Below are positions 25,136-34,140 of a DNA stretch of 64,000 nt, piece after piece; positions within the stretch are counted from its first letter, which is position 1; the number at the start of each line of letters is the position of its first letter. The notes under the pieces are model-generated. The model was not told the DNA's origin. It ran no database searches and saw only the letters and a program-made list of their open reading frames with translations. Position numbers and translations under genes: made by a program. The stretch is from Petrocella sp024636985 (lineage in GTDB: Bacteria > Bacillota > Clostridia > Lachnospirales > Vallitaleaceae), in contig JAGXFY010000021.1 of the NCBI GenBank assembly GCA_024636985.1, positions 1 to 64,000 of the forward strand, in the 5' to 3' direction.

Positions 25136-25612
25136 TTAGTAGTTGCTAATGATTTTCTTAACGTCTTCTACGGTTACACGGCCATATACTTTTTCGCCCA
25201 CCAATACAACCGGCGCAAGTCCGCAAGCACCTACACAACGTAAAGCATCTAATGAAAACTTACCGTCTGCAGTCGTTTCGCCTACTTTTATACCTAGCTC
25301 TTTAATAAATGCATCTTGTACCTTTTCTGCACCCCTTACATAACAAGCAGTTCCCATACAAATAGCAATTGGATTATCTCCTTTTGGTTCCATCGTGAAG
25401 TATGAGTAGAAACTTACAACGCCAAAAACTTTAGCTGTTGATAAATCCAACTTTTTGGCTATGAATTTCTGCACTTCCTGTGGTAAAAATCCGAAAATAC
25501 CTTGTGCCTTATGTAAGACACGAATAAGTTCGCCTTTTGTGGAAGGCATTGAATCAATATACTGTTCTAATTCGTTAAATTTTTCAACAGTTAATTCAGT
25601 GTTAACAGCCAT
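25136..25612 (-). CDS. hndA: NuoE-like [2Fe-2S] subunit of the hydrogenase (HndA/HydC)
   Basis: 158 aa. The family motif includes the four cluster cysteines in CMGTACYVRG and LRCVGACGLAPVV, and the upstream LHKAQGIFGFLPQEVQKFIA and KVFGVVSFYSYF segments typical of NuoE. First gene of hndABCD, with AAGGAGGT 5 nt before the ATG. Its promoter carries a near-consensus Rex operator (25691-25708), which would silence the operon when the NADH/NAD ratio is low. Confidence 0.95.
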   Translation of the reverse strand: MAVNTELTVEKFNELEQYIDSMPSTKGELIRVLHKAQGIFGFLPQEVQKFIAKKLDLSTAKVFGVVSFYSYFTMEPKGDNPIAICMGTACYVRGAEKVQDAFIKELGIKVGETTADGKFSLDALRCVGACGLAPVVLVGEKVYGRVTVEDVKKIISNY

Positions 25613-25686
25613 AATTTACCTCCTTAAGTATAATATTTAATAAGTTATCTGTGTTACACTACGTTTGAACTAAATCTACTTTTTAC

Positions 25687-25714
25687 AATATAGTTAAATC
25701 ATTAACAATCTTAA
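25687..25714 (-). promoter_or_regulatory. hnd promoter with a Rex-type operator in the spacer
   Basis: On the minus strand, -35 TTAAGA (25709-25714), a 16-bp spacer and -10 TATATT (25687-25692). The 18-mer TTGTTAATGATTTAACTA (25691-25708) matches the clostridial Rex consensus TTGTTAANNNNTTAACAA at 13 of 14 defined positions and fills the spacer plus part of the -10. The placement is ideal for steric repression. No rex gene is in the window. Confidence 0.75.
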
Positions 25715-25749
25715 CGACACTGAAAATGCAGATTACGTCTCTATATTAT

Positions 25750-25768
25750 TTTGAAGGTATTCTTCAAA
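25750..25768 (-). terminator. Weak terminator-like hairpin after the PHP gene
   Basis: A 7-bp stem TTTGAAG/CTTCAAA with a 5-nt loop followed by ATAATAT on the minus strand, just past the PHP gene stop. The stem is AT-rich and lacks a real T-run, so it is weak. Confidence 0.4.
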
Positions 25769-25778
25769 TAATAGTTTT

Positions 25779-26483
25779 CTAAGGGTTTTTCAATTTTCCA
25801 AGAATTGCTTCTAATGTTTTTTCAGGTACATCTAATGTCTTGTTGCAACTACCTATATAGCCAAGATCATGAGCATCTGAATTCTGAATGATTTGATGAT
25901 TGGGGTATTGACGAATAAAAGGTTCAATGGCATTATGACTTGAAATCTCTAGGGTTGGAAAATCAATATTCACCGGAATCATACCTAAGTTTGAGATAAT
26001 ACTGTAGCTTGGTCGATCAATATGGGCCGGCATACATATACCATCATGTTCGATGCACAATTGTACTACTTGATCTAGGGACAAATCACAAGCAAATGAA
26101 AGCAATCGATTTATGGTTCCAATCCGATCATCCTCATCATTAAAAAGTATTTGTTCACCAAAGATTTTTCGATTGTTTGGTAAGTTGGGTAAATGGCTAT
26201 ATATGATGTCTTGAACCTTTTGTACTTGATCCAATGTTGGAAAAAGACAGACCAGATGAACTTCTTCTCTTGACTCTATTTCTATACCGGGTATGACGAT
26301 TAAGTCGGATTTTGAAGCGACCCTCATAACAGCTTCCACATTCTCACAAGAATTGTGATCTGTAATAGCTATAACATCTAAGTCACTTAACTTTGACATG
26401 TTAACGATATTGTTAGGCGTCATGTCTTCATGACCACAAGGTGATAAAGCCGTATGAATATGTAAATCATATGAAATTTCCAT
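25779..26483 (-). CDS. PHP-domain metal-dependent phosphoesterase
   Basis: About 234 aa. PHP motifs are DLHIHTALSPCGHEDM (1st), AITDHNSCENVEAV (2nd), PGIEIESREEVHLVCLF (3rd), PAHIDRPSYS and NSDAHDLGYIG, supplying the His/Asp/Glu set for a trinuclear metal site. Relatives hydrolyse phosphate esters, for example nucleotides (TrpH/YciV) or histidinol phosphate; the substrate is unknown here. The ATG at 26483 is preferred over an in-frame GTG 12 bp upstream, but the ribosome site is weak for both. PHP genes often lie next to hnd-type operons in Clostridia. Confidence 0.85.
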   Translation of the reverse strand: MEISYDLHIHTALSPCGHEDMTPNNIVNMSKLSDLDVIAITDHNSCENVEAVMRVASKSDLIVIPGIEIESREEVHLVCLFPTLDQVQKVQDIIYSHLPNLPNNRKIFGEQILFNDEDDRIGTINRLLSFACDLSLDQVVQLCIEHDGICMPAHIDRPSYSIISNLGMIPVNIDFPTLEISSHNAIEPFIRQYPNHQIIQNSDAHDLGYIGSCNKTLDVPEKTLEAILGKLKNP

Positions 26484-26580
26484 AAGGCATCTCACTTTTC
26501 GTTAATTTATTATCAAATTGAGCATAACACAATTTATTATAGCAGATTATATTTATACTGTAAACAAATTTATCTATTTT

Positions 26581-26624
26581 TTTAATGAATAAAACCTTGA
26601 TAAATCAAGGTTTTATTCATTAAA
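26581..26624 (-). terminator. Long palindromic terminator of uvrA
   Basis: A near-perfect 44-bp dyad: 21-bp arms (TTTAATGAATAAAACCTTGAT and its complement, 26581-26601 and 26604-26624) with a 2-nt centre. The minus-strand core AAAACCTTGAT/ATCAAGGTTTT ends in TTTTATTCATT. It lies 54 bp after the uvrA stop. Confidence 0.75.
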
Positions 26625-26677
26625 TCTGGATTGATTTTTATTATCATTTGTAAAGCTTGTATCTCTTCAATATAGTC

Positions 26678-29533
26678 TTATTTATCATTTTCCCTCAGCA
26701 TATGCTTTTCAAAAACTTTTTTTAAGAATTGTCCCGTATAAGAAGTCTCTACCTCTGCAACTTCTTCAGGTGTTCCAACTGCAACAATGTTTCCACCTCG
26801 ATCGCCACCTTCCGGTCCCAAATCAATCACATAATCTGTTGTCTTTATCACATCTAGATTATGCTCTATAACAATGACGGTGTTACCGGATTCCACTAAA
26901 GATTGAAGGATTTTAATCAGTTTATGAACATCTGCAAAATGTAAACCCGTCGTCGGCTCATCCAAAATATAGACTGTCTTACCTGTACTCCTTTTGCTAA
27001 GTTCAGTTGCCAGTTTCACCCTTTGTGCTTCTCCACCTGATAGGGTTGTGGATGGTTGCCCCAATTTAATATAGGATAATCCGACATCATTCAAACAATC
27101 CAACTTTCTTCTAACTTTTGGTATATGCTCAAAAAATTGTATCGCATCCTCAACTGTCATCTCTAAGACTTCTGAAATGTTTTTTCCTTTGTATTTGATT
27201 TCTAGTGTTTCTCTATTGTATCTTTTACCATGACATACTTCACAAGGTACATATATGTCTGGAAGAAAATGCATTTCAATCTTATTGATGCCATCTCCGC
27301 GACAGGCTTCGCAGCGTCCACCTTTTACATTGAAACTGAACCTACCTTTTTGATAACCTTTCATTTTAGCATCAACAGTTTTTGCAAAGATATCCCTAAT
27401 CGGATCAAATAATCCTGTGTAGGTTGCCGGATTTGATCTTGGTGTTCTTCCGATAGGGGATTGATCAATATCAATCACTTTATCTAGATATTCAAGCCCT
27501 TCAATATCATCATGCCTACCAGGTTTCATCTTAGCTCTATTTAAATCTCTGGCTAATCGCTTATACAGTATTTCATTGATAAATGAGCTTTTTCCTGAGC
27601 CGGAGACACCTGTTACCGCTGTTAATATACCTAGGGGTATACTGATATCAATGTTTTTTAGATTGTTTTCTGATGCACCTTTTACGGTTAGCCAATTGCC
27701 ATTAACCGGACGTCTTTCCTTAGGTACCGCTATTTTTCTTCTTCCACTTAAATAAGCACCTGTTATAGATTCTTTGTGCGCCATGATTTCCTCGGCTGTT
27801 CCAATAGCCACAATCTCGCCACCATGAACTCCGGCTTTAGGGCCAATATCTACGACACAATCTGCCTCGAACATAGTATCTTCATCATGCTCAACAACAA
27901 TGAGGGTGTTACCAAGATCTCTTAGATGCTTTAGTGTAGCAAGTAGCCTGACATTGTCACGTTGGTGAAGACCAATGGAAGGCTCATCAAGGATATAGAC
28001 AACACCCACAAGGCCGGATCCTATCTGAGTTGCCAATCGAATACGTTGAGCTTCTCCGCCTGATAAGGTCCCTGCTGATCTTGACAAAGAAAGATAATCC
28101 AAACCGACATCCATTAGAAATTTAATTCTTGCATCTATTTCTTTTAGAATTTGGTCACCAATCATGTGTTGTCGTTCTGTCAAAGGAAGATTCTGCATAA
28201 ACGCTTTAACATCGTTGATTGACATTTCTGTTACTTCAGATATGTTATAATTCCCTAGTTTAACCGCCAAAGAGGTCGGCCTAAGTCTTGCACCATGGCA
28301 ACTTAGACACTCATTATTCGTCATAAGACTTTGATATTCTTGACGCATATATTCAGAAGTTGTTTCTTTATATCGTCGTTCCAAACTGTTAAGAATACCT
28401 TCAAATGCTGTATCATATGAACCTTCTCCATGATTATGAGCATAAATAACATGTACTTTCTCATTGCCTGTACCATATAAAATAATATCCTGAATGTTTT
28501 TATCTAAGTCATCAAAAGGTGTCTTTAAGCTAAACCCATATTGTAAAGATAAGGCTCTAAATATACTGTTAACGTGACTGTCTTCATTGGATGCTGCTGA
28601 CCAACCGGGTGCCTTAATAGCCCCTTCATCAATAGATAGACTTCCGTCCGGTATAACGAGGTCTTTGTCGAACTCCATTGTAAAACCAAGACCATGACAT
28701 TCCGGACAGGCTCCAAATGGGTTGTTAAAAGAAAACATTCTCGGTTCGATCTCATCAAAGCTGATGTGTCCATCAGGACAAGCAAAGTTCTGATTAAAAT
28801 TAATTGCCGCTTCTCCAATCACATCTATACGCAAACTTCCACCGGTAATATGCATAACCGTCTCTATGGAATCTGTTAATCGTTTACCTATCGTCTGCTT
28901 AACAACCAAACGATCAACAACCACATCTATATCATGTTTCTTATTCTTATCTAATGTAATGTCTTCTGAAAGTTCATACAGATTACCATCAACAAGCACC
29001 CTAACATAACCGCTTTTTCTCGCTTGATCTAAGATTTTTTGATGTTGACCTTTTTTACCTCGCACAACAGGTGCTAAAAGTTGGATTTTTTTGCCTTCAT
29101 CCATCTGTAGTATCTGATCGACAATCTGGTCAATGGTTTGTTTTTTTATTTCTTTGCCACACGTTGGACAATAGGGTATACCTATACGTGCAAATAGCAA
29201 TCTAAAATAATCATATATTTCTGTCACTGTACCTACAGTGGATCTAGGGTTTCTACTGGTTGTTTTTTGATCTATGGATATAGCGGGTGATAATCCTTCT
29301 ATACTGTCCACATCCGGCTTTTCCATTTGACCCAAAAACTGTCTGGCGTAAGATGAAAGGGACTCTACATAACGCCTCTGACCTTCAGCATACAGTGTGT
29401 CAAAGGCTAGGGATGATTTCCCGGAGCCGCTAAGTCCGGTGAAAACAATCATTTTGTCTCTTGGTATGGTTAAATTTACATTTTTCAAATTGTGCTCACG
29501 CGCACCTTTAATGACTATATTCTGACTTGACAT
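26678..29533 (-). CDS. uvrA: Excinuclease ABC subunit A
   Basis: DNA damage recognition ATPase of nucleotide excision repair. 951 aa with two ABC modules: Walker A GLSGSGKSS (33-41) and a second GVSGSGKSS, two signatures LSGGEAQRIRLATQIGSG and LSGGEAQRVKLATELSKR, and zinc-binding cysteine sets CPTCGKEIKKQT, CPDGH...CPECHGLG and CEACRGDGINKIEMHFLPDIYVPCEVC in outline. It lies 16 bp downstream of uvrB with GAGGTG before the ATG, forming a uvrBA operon. A LexA-type SOS box was not seen. Confidence 0.98.
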   Translation of the reverse strand: MSSQNIVIKGAREHNLKNVNLTIPRDKMIVFTGLSGSGKSSLAFDTLYAEGQRRYVESLSSYARQFLGQMEKPDVDSIEGLSPAISIDQKTTSRNPRSTVGTVTEIYDYFRLLFARIGIPYCPTCGKEIKKQTIDQIVDQILQMDEGKKIQLLAPVVRGKKGQHQKILDQARKSGYVRVLVDGNLYELSEDITLDKNKKHDIDVVVDRLVVKQTIGKRLTDSIETVMHITGGSLRIDVIGEAAINFNQNFACPDGHISFDEIEPRMFSFNNPFGACPECHGLGFTMEFDKDLVIPDGSLSIDEGAIKAPGWSAASNEDSHVNSIFRALSLQYGFSLKTPFDDLDKNIQDIILYGTGNEKVHVIYAHNHGEGSYDTAFEGILNSLERRYKETTSEYMRQEYQSLMTNNECLSCHGARLRPTSLAVKLGNYNISEVTEMSINDVKAFMQNLPLTERQHMIGDQILKEIDARIKFLMDVGLDYLSLSRSAGTLSGGEAQRIRLATQIGSGLVGVVYILDEPSIGLHQRDNVRLLATLKHLRDLGNTLIVVEHDEDTMFEADCVVDIGPKAGVHGGEIVAIGTAEEIMAHKESITGAYLSGRRKIAVPKERRPVNGNWLTVKGASENNLKNIDISIPLGILTAVTGVSGSGKSSFINEILYKRLARDLNRAKMKPGRHDDIEGLEYLDKVIDIDQSPIGRTPRSNPATYTGLFDPIRDIFAKTVDAKMKGYQKGRFSFNVKGGRCEACRGDGINKIEMHFLPDIYVPCEVCHGKRYNRETLEIKYKGKNISEVLEMTVEDAIQFFEHIPKVRRKLDCLNDVGLSYIKLGQPSTTLSGGEAQRVKLATELSKRSTGKTVYILDEPTTGLHFADVHKLIKILQSLVESGNTVIVIEHNLDVIKTTDYVIDLGPEGGDRGGNIVAVGTPEEVAEVETSYTGQFLKKVFEKHMLRENDK

Positions 29534-29549
29534 GGTTTCACCTCTGTGA

Positions 29550-31538
29550 TTATTCTCTAACTTGCAGTTGCTTTTTTAACATAAGTAGTTCATCTCTAAG
29601 TAGTGCTGCTTTTTCAAATTGAAGATCGGCTGCTGCCCGTTTCATTTCTTTTGATAACTTCGTTATCAGTACTTCAAGTTCAAATCGATCCATGGACTCA
29701 GGATCTTTTTTCAATGTGTAACTGCCTTTTTCTTCAGCGGCTTTCGATATTCTAATAATATCTCTGACTGCCTTTATTATAGATTCAGGTGTAATACCAT
29801 GTTCATCATTATATGCTTTTTGTATAGCACGCCTACGGTTAGTCTCATCGATAGCCAGTCCCATAGAACGGGTTAGCTTGTCTGCGTACATGATAACTCT
29901 GCCTTCGGCATTACGAGCTGCACGTCCGATGGTCTGTACCAAAGCGGTCTCTGATCTGAGGAATCCTTCTTTATCCGCATCGACAATAGCTACCAAAGAT
30001 ACTTCCGGAATATCCAGACCTTCTCTTAACAGATTGATTCCGATGAGCACATCAAAAACATCTAAGCGTAAATCTCTTATAATTTCCATACGTTCTAATG
30101 TTTTTATATCACTATGAAGGTATCTTACCTTCAGACCCATTTCTTTCATATAGTCTGTTAGATTTTCAGACATTTTTTTGGTTAAAGTGGTTACTAATAC
30201 CTTGCCTTTTACTTCTGTGACTTTATGTACTTCATGAATCAAGTCATCAATCTGTCCTTTTACAGGGCGTATTTCTACCACAGGATCTAATAAGCCCGTA
30301 GGGCGAATAATTTGCTCCGCATAAGATTGTTGCACTTCTTTTTCATAAGGTCCAGGTGTTGCAGAAACAAATAGAACTTGATTAATTTTCTTTTCAAATT
30401 CAGCGAAATTGAGTGGCCGATTATCTTTAGCAGATGGAAGTCTAAAACCGTATTCCACCAAGGTGCTTTTTCTGGCTTGATCACCTGCATACATGCCTCG
30501 AATTTGTGGTACAGACATATGAGACTCATCAATCATCAAAAGAAAATCTTCCGGGAAATAATCAATAAGTGTATGTGGTGGCTCACCTTCTTTAAGACCC
30601 GTTAGATGTCTTGAATAATTCTCTATACCGGAACAAAATCCTGTTTCTTTCATCATTTCTATATCAAAATTAGTTCTCTGAGCGATGCGTTGTGCTTCTA
30701 ATAGCTTGTCTTCTTCCTTAAAGGCTTTTACCACTTCTACCAGTTCTTTTTCAATAGCTTCAATGGCAACGTTAAGTTTTTCTTCGCCAATAACGTAATG
30801 TGACGCCGGAAAAATCAGCAAATGGTCTAACTCCCTAAGTACTTCACCTGTTAAAACATTGATTTCAAGCAATCGGTCAATCTCATCCCCAAAAAATTCA
30901 ATGCGTAAAGCTACATCCGTAATAGCTGCCGGAATGACTTCAACCACATCACCTCTAACTCTAAATGTACCCCGCTGAAAGTCCATATCGTTCCGATCGT
31001 ACTGGATTTCTATTAATTTCTTGAGAATGTCATCTCTTTCTTTAGCCATGCCTTTTCGAAGTGATATAACCATCTTCCCATAGTCTATAGGGCTTCCAAG
31101 ACCGTATATGCATGAAACACTGGCTATAATAATGACGTCGTCTCTTTCAGCTAAAGCTGCCGTTGCTGAATGTCGTAGCCTATCTATTTCTTCATTGATT
31201 GAACTGTCTTTTTCTATAAATGTATCCGTATGCGCAACATAGGCCTCCGGTTGATAATAGTCATAGTAACTAACAAAATACTCTACTGCGTTATGTGGAA
31301 AGAACTCTTTGAATTCACTGTATAGTTGGGCTGCTAATGTTTTATTATGCGCCATAATCAATGTAGGCTTTCCTATTTTTTCTATGACATTGGCCATAGT
31401 AAAGGTTTTCCCCGAACCAGTAACCCCAAGCAGTGTTTCAAATTTATTATGCTTTTTAAACCCTTCTACAAGAGCTTCAATAGCATCCGGCTGGTCCCCT
31501 GTAGGTTGAAAGTCAGAAACCAAATCAAATTTCGCCAT
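29550..31538 (-). CDS. uvrB: Excinuclease ABC subunit B
   Basis: Helicase-fold damage verifier of nucleotide excision repair. 662 aa, with Walker A GVTGSGKT (38-45), the beta-hairpin region YYDYYQPEAYV, DESHMSVPQIRGMYAGDQARK, the helicase motif VLIGINLLREGLDIPEVSLVAIVDADKEGFLRS and QTIGRAARN, and the C-terminal UVR domain that binds UvrC (LITKLSKEMKRAAADLQFEKAALLRDEL in outline). First gene of the uvrBA pair, with a promoter at 31582-31609. Confidence 0.98.
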   Translation of the reverse strand: MAKFDLVSDFQPTGDQPDAIEALVEGFKKHNKFETLLGVTGSGKTFTMANVIEKIGKPTLIMAHNKTLAAQLYSEFKEFFPHNAVEYFVSYYDYYQPEAYVAHTDTFIEKDSSINEEIDRLRHSATAALAERDDVIIIASVSCIYGLGSPIDYGKMVISLRKGMAKERDDILKKLIEIQYDRNDMDFQRGTFRVRGDVVEVIPAAITDVALRIEFFGDEIDRLLEINVLTGEVLRELDHLLIFPASHYVIGEEKLNVAIEAIEKELVEVVKAFKEEDKLLEAQRIAQRTNFDIEMMKETGFCSGIENYSRHLTGLKEGEPPHTLIDYFPEDFLLMIDESHMSVPQIRGMYAGDQARKSTLVEYGFRLPSAKDNRPLNFAEFEKKINQVLFVSATPGPYEKEVQQSYAEQIIRPTGLLDPVVEIRPVKGQIDDLIHEVHKVTEVKGKVLVTTLTKKMSENLTDYMKEMGLKVRYLHSDIKTLERMEIIRDLRLDVFDVLIGINLLREGLDIPEVSLVAIVDADKEGFLRSETALVQTIGRAARNAEGRVIMYADKLTRSMGLAIDETNRRRAIQKAYNDEHGITPESIIKAVRDIIRISKAAEEKGSYTLKKDPESMDRFELEVLITKLSKEMKRAAADLQFEKAALLRDELLMLKKQLQVRE

Positions 31539-31581
31539 ATAGACACCTCATTTCCATACGTTTCATTTAGCTTTTCTTAAT

Positions 31582-31609
31582 ATTATATCATAAAATACTA
31601 ATAAAGCAA
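31582..31609 (-). promoter_or_regulatory. Promoter of uvrB-uvrA
   Basis: On the minus strand, -35 TTGCTT (31604-31609), a 16-bp spacer and a perfect -10 TATAAT (31582-31587) with TG one base before it. It starts shortly after the ctp stop. The sequence ACATACGTTTGCT overlapping the -35 has a faint resemblance to a Gram-positive LexA box (CGAAC-N4-GTTCG), too poor to call. Confidence 0.75.
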
Positions 31610-31620
31610 ACGTATGTTCT

Positions 31621-32829
31621 CTATTTCTCTACCATTTCTAGAATTGTATCCACTGCCACATCCAACTGAGGATCCCAATCCTCAGGTACCGTTGCATTTT
31701 CATCAAGTTCTGGTAATTCTGCAATAATATCCGGCTCAATACCCACGCCTTGAATATAATGGCCATCGGCTGTAAAATATTTGGCTACTGTGACTTTTAA
31801 CACAGATCCATCATTCAATATCACCGGTTGTTGCACCAATCCTTTTCCAAAAGTAGTTGTGCCTACGATGACACCTCTCTCATGATCTTTTATTGCACCG
31901 GCAAGTATTTCTGAAGCACTGGCACTGGACTGATTGACTAAGACCACCAATGGCTTTTTAAATTGGCGCTCCTCATCTGAATATACAGTTGCTTTATTCC
32001 CTTCTTTATCTTCTGTATAATAGATAATTCCCTTTGGCAAAAGCTCATCCGCTATGGCCGCTACTACATGGGTTAAGCCACCACCGTTATACCTTAAATC
32101 GATAATCATACCTTCCTGATTCTGTGCTTCCAGTTCAAGGAAAGCTTCCAAAAATTGTGCTTCTGTTACTCTATCAAAACCACCTATTCTTAGGTAGCCT
32201 ATCTTATTCTCCAACATTTCGTGGCTAACTGTCGGTACAACAATCTCGTCTCTTACCACTGAATACTCTAATACTTCATTATCACGGCTCACTTTGATGA
32301 GGACAGTTGTCCCTTTTTTTCCTTTTATTAATTTGACCAATTCTTCCGTTGTCATGCCTGATACATCTATTCCGTCTACAGAAATAAAACGGTCCATGGC
32401 TTTAAGCCCTGCCTTTTCACTTGGAGAGCCTACCATAGGCGCAATAATCAACAGCTCATCTTTGGTCTCACCAAAACCTACATACGCACCAATACCTTCA
32501 TAGGTTCCATCTATGTCTTCAGTAAAACTCTTAAACTCATCTTTAGAAAAATAGACCGTATAAGGATCACCGACACCATCAACAAAGCCTTTATATGCCT
32601 CTTTATACATATTCTCAGGGTCAATATCCTCATGATAATACGTGTTTAATTTTTCTAGTATGTCTTCAAACTTTTCATCTTGACTGCTATATTCACTTTC
32701 TATCAAACCCAAACCTGCAGACTTTGTAAAATCCATTACCGACTGAATGCTCAAATATAAAGTTGCTACAAGTAGTGAGATACCAATTCCAGTCCCTAAA
32801 CCTATCCAAAAACTTTTTTTGCTTTTCAT
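31621..32829 (-). CDS. S41 family carboxy-terminal processing peptidase with PDZ domain
   Basis: 402 aa from the ATG at 32829 (AAGGAGA upstream). An N-terminal membrane anchor (FWIGLGTGIGISLLVATLYL) is followed by a PDZ domain (YEGIGAYVGF...IIAPMVGSPSEKAGLKAMDRFISVDG) and the S41 protease core with LRIGGF, DLRYNGGG, VLVNQSSASASEILAGAIKDH (catalytic Ser in SSASASE) and TFGKGLVQ (catalytic Lys). Related CtpA/CtpB enzymes trim cell-envelope proteins or, in Bacillus, the sporulation protease SpoIVFA. It lies downstream of ftsEX and the EnvC-like gene, so an envelope role is likely. Confidence 0.92.
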   Translation of the reverse strand: MKSKKSFWIGLGTGIGISLLVATLYLSIQSVMDFTKSAGLGLIESEYSSQDEKFEDILEKLNTYYHEDIDPENMYKEAYKGFVDGVGDPYTVYFSKDEFKSFTEDIDGTYEGIGAYVGFGETKDELLIIAPMVGSPSEKAGLKAMDRFISVDGIDVSGMTTEELVKLIKGKKGTTVLIKVSRDNEVLEYSVVRDEIVVPTVSHEMLENKIGYLRIGGFDRVTEAQFLEAFLELEAQNQEGMIIDLRYNGGGLTHVVAAIADELLPKGIIYYTEDKEGNKATVYSDEERQFKKPLVVLVNQSSASASEILAGAIKDHERGVIVGTTTFGKGLVQQPVILNDGSVLKVTVAKYFTADGHYIQGVGIEPDIIAELPELDENATVPEDWDPQLDVAVDTILEMVEK

Positions 32830-32868
32830 TGTTGTCTCCTTCATTTACTCATTATTATTACGCTAAAT

Positions 32869-32896
32869 AGTATAGCATCAGATTATGTCATTTCAA
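32869..32896 (-). promoter_or_regulatory. Promoter of the S41 peptidase gene
   Basis: On the minus strand, -35 TTGAAA (32891-32896), a 16-bp spacer and -10 TATACT (32869-32874) with an extended TG. It follows the envC-like terminator, so this gene is transcribed separately from ftsEX. Confidence 0.72.
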
Positions 32897-32958
32897 TATC
32901 AATATTATAAACAAGTTTCATAAGAAAGTATCTTCTTATGTATAACTTTCTTAAAAAT

Positions 32959-32991
32959 AGAAAAACCATCTTCAAATGAGATGGCCTTTCT
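32959..32991 (-). terminator. Terminator of ftsE-ftsX-envC
   Basis: A 13-bp stem AGAAAGGCCATCT/AGATGGTTTTTCT (two G-U pairs) with TTTTTCTATTTTT on the minus strand, about 8 bp after the envC-like stop. Confidence 0.75.
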
Positions 32992-32999
32992 CGTTTCTA

Positions 33000-34127
33000 T
33001 TACTTTACATAGAGCATGGGATCCACCCATTCCCCATTAATCTGTATGCCAAAATGTAGGTGATTACCTGTTGACCAACCTGTAGAACCAATCTCGGCGA
33101 TCTTCTCACCTCGTGTAACGGCTTGCCCTGTTGTCACAAGAAGCTTTGAATTATGTGCATACAAAGTGGCGTAACCACTACCATGATCAATAATAATATA
33201 ATTACCGTATGAACTGCTATATTTGGCTAAAATGACCACACCTTTTTCAGCCGCTGTAACCGATACACCTCCTGATGCAGGAATATCTATACCATTATGG
33301 AGTCTTGTTGTCTTAAAAATCGGATGAACTCTTGGACCAAAGGGTGAAGAAATTCTATACCAACCTGAAACAGGCCATTCCATTTTTCCGCCCTTATAGA
33401 TTAAGGTACTTCGCCTTATGAGCTCCTTTATTTCAGAATCAACCGCTTTTTCAGCTTTTTCTAATTCAACCATCATATTTTCATAGACTTTTTGGTCTTC
33501 TGAATAATTTACAACTTCTTGGTTTTTTGTAAGAATCTTATCTTCAAGTTGGATTTTCTTCAAATTTGTCTCAGCCGATATATGGCTAAGTTGAACTTCT
33601 TCCGCTTTAAGCTTAGCTTCTTTTTCTGTTATAGACATTTCAATCTCTTCTAAGTTTTTGAATAACTTATTGTCAAATTCCAACAGTCGATTAATATACT
33701 CTAATCGATTAAAAAAGTCCACCATGTCCTTGGATGCGAATAAAACTTCCAAATACCCTGAATTCCCATACTCATACATGACTCTGATTCTATCTTGAGC
33801 TTGTAAATTAAGTGTACCTTTTTCCATCTTGATGTTATTAAGCTCAACCAGTGTGTCTTCTATTTCTATGTGTTTTGCCTCTATTTGGCGATTAAGATCA
33901 TTCAACCTAAATTCTGTATCCAAAATATCGACTTCGATTTTTTCTATTGACTGAAGGGCTACCTTGAGTTCCGCCTTCGTACTCGCTAGATTCTTTTGAA
34001 CAGCTTCAAATTCCTTTTCAATATTTTCCTTTTTCTTTTCTAATTCTTCCATTTTCGAGCCATAAATATTGGTTCCAAGAATTAAGCTCATTATGAGTAA
34101 GGCCAAGACCAGAGATCTTTTTTTCAA
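33000..34127 (-). CDS. EnvC-like murein hydrolase activator (coiled coil plus M23)
   Basis: 375 aa. A signal peptide (KKRSLVLALLIMSLILGTNIYG) is followed by a long coiled coil (about residues 25-235, heptads of Lys/Glu/Leu) and a C-terminal M23/LytM domain with RISSPFGPRVHPIFKTTRLHNGIDIP, YGNYIIIDHGSGYATLYAHN and GNHLHFGIQING. The zinc ligands (HNGID, HLHF) appear intact, so it may be an active endopeptidase. The start is TTG with AGGAGGT 9 nt upstream. It lies 13 bp after ftsX, the classic FtsEX-EnvC/PcsB arrangement by which FtsEX drives wall hydrolysis at the division septum. Confidence 0.92.
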   Translation of the reverse strand: MKKRSLVLALLIMSLILGTNIYGSKMEELEKKKENIEKEFEAVQKNLASTKAELKVALQSIEKIEVDILDTEFRLNDLNRQIEAKHIEIEDTLVELNNIKMEKGTLNLQAQDRIRVMYEYGNSGYLEVLFASKDMVDFFNRLEYINRLLEFDNKLFKNLEEIEMSITEKEAKLKAEEVQLSHISAETNLKKIQLEDKILTKNQEVVNYSEDQKVYENMMVELEKAEKAVDSEIKELIRRSTLIYKGGKMEWPVSGWYRISSPFGPRVHPIFKTTRLHNGIDIPASGGVSVTAAEKGVVILAKYSSSYGNYIIIDHGSGYATLYAHNSKLLVTTGQAVTRGEKIAEIGSTGWSTGNHLHFGIQINGEWVDPMLYVK

Positions 34128-34140
34128 GATATAACACCTC

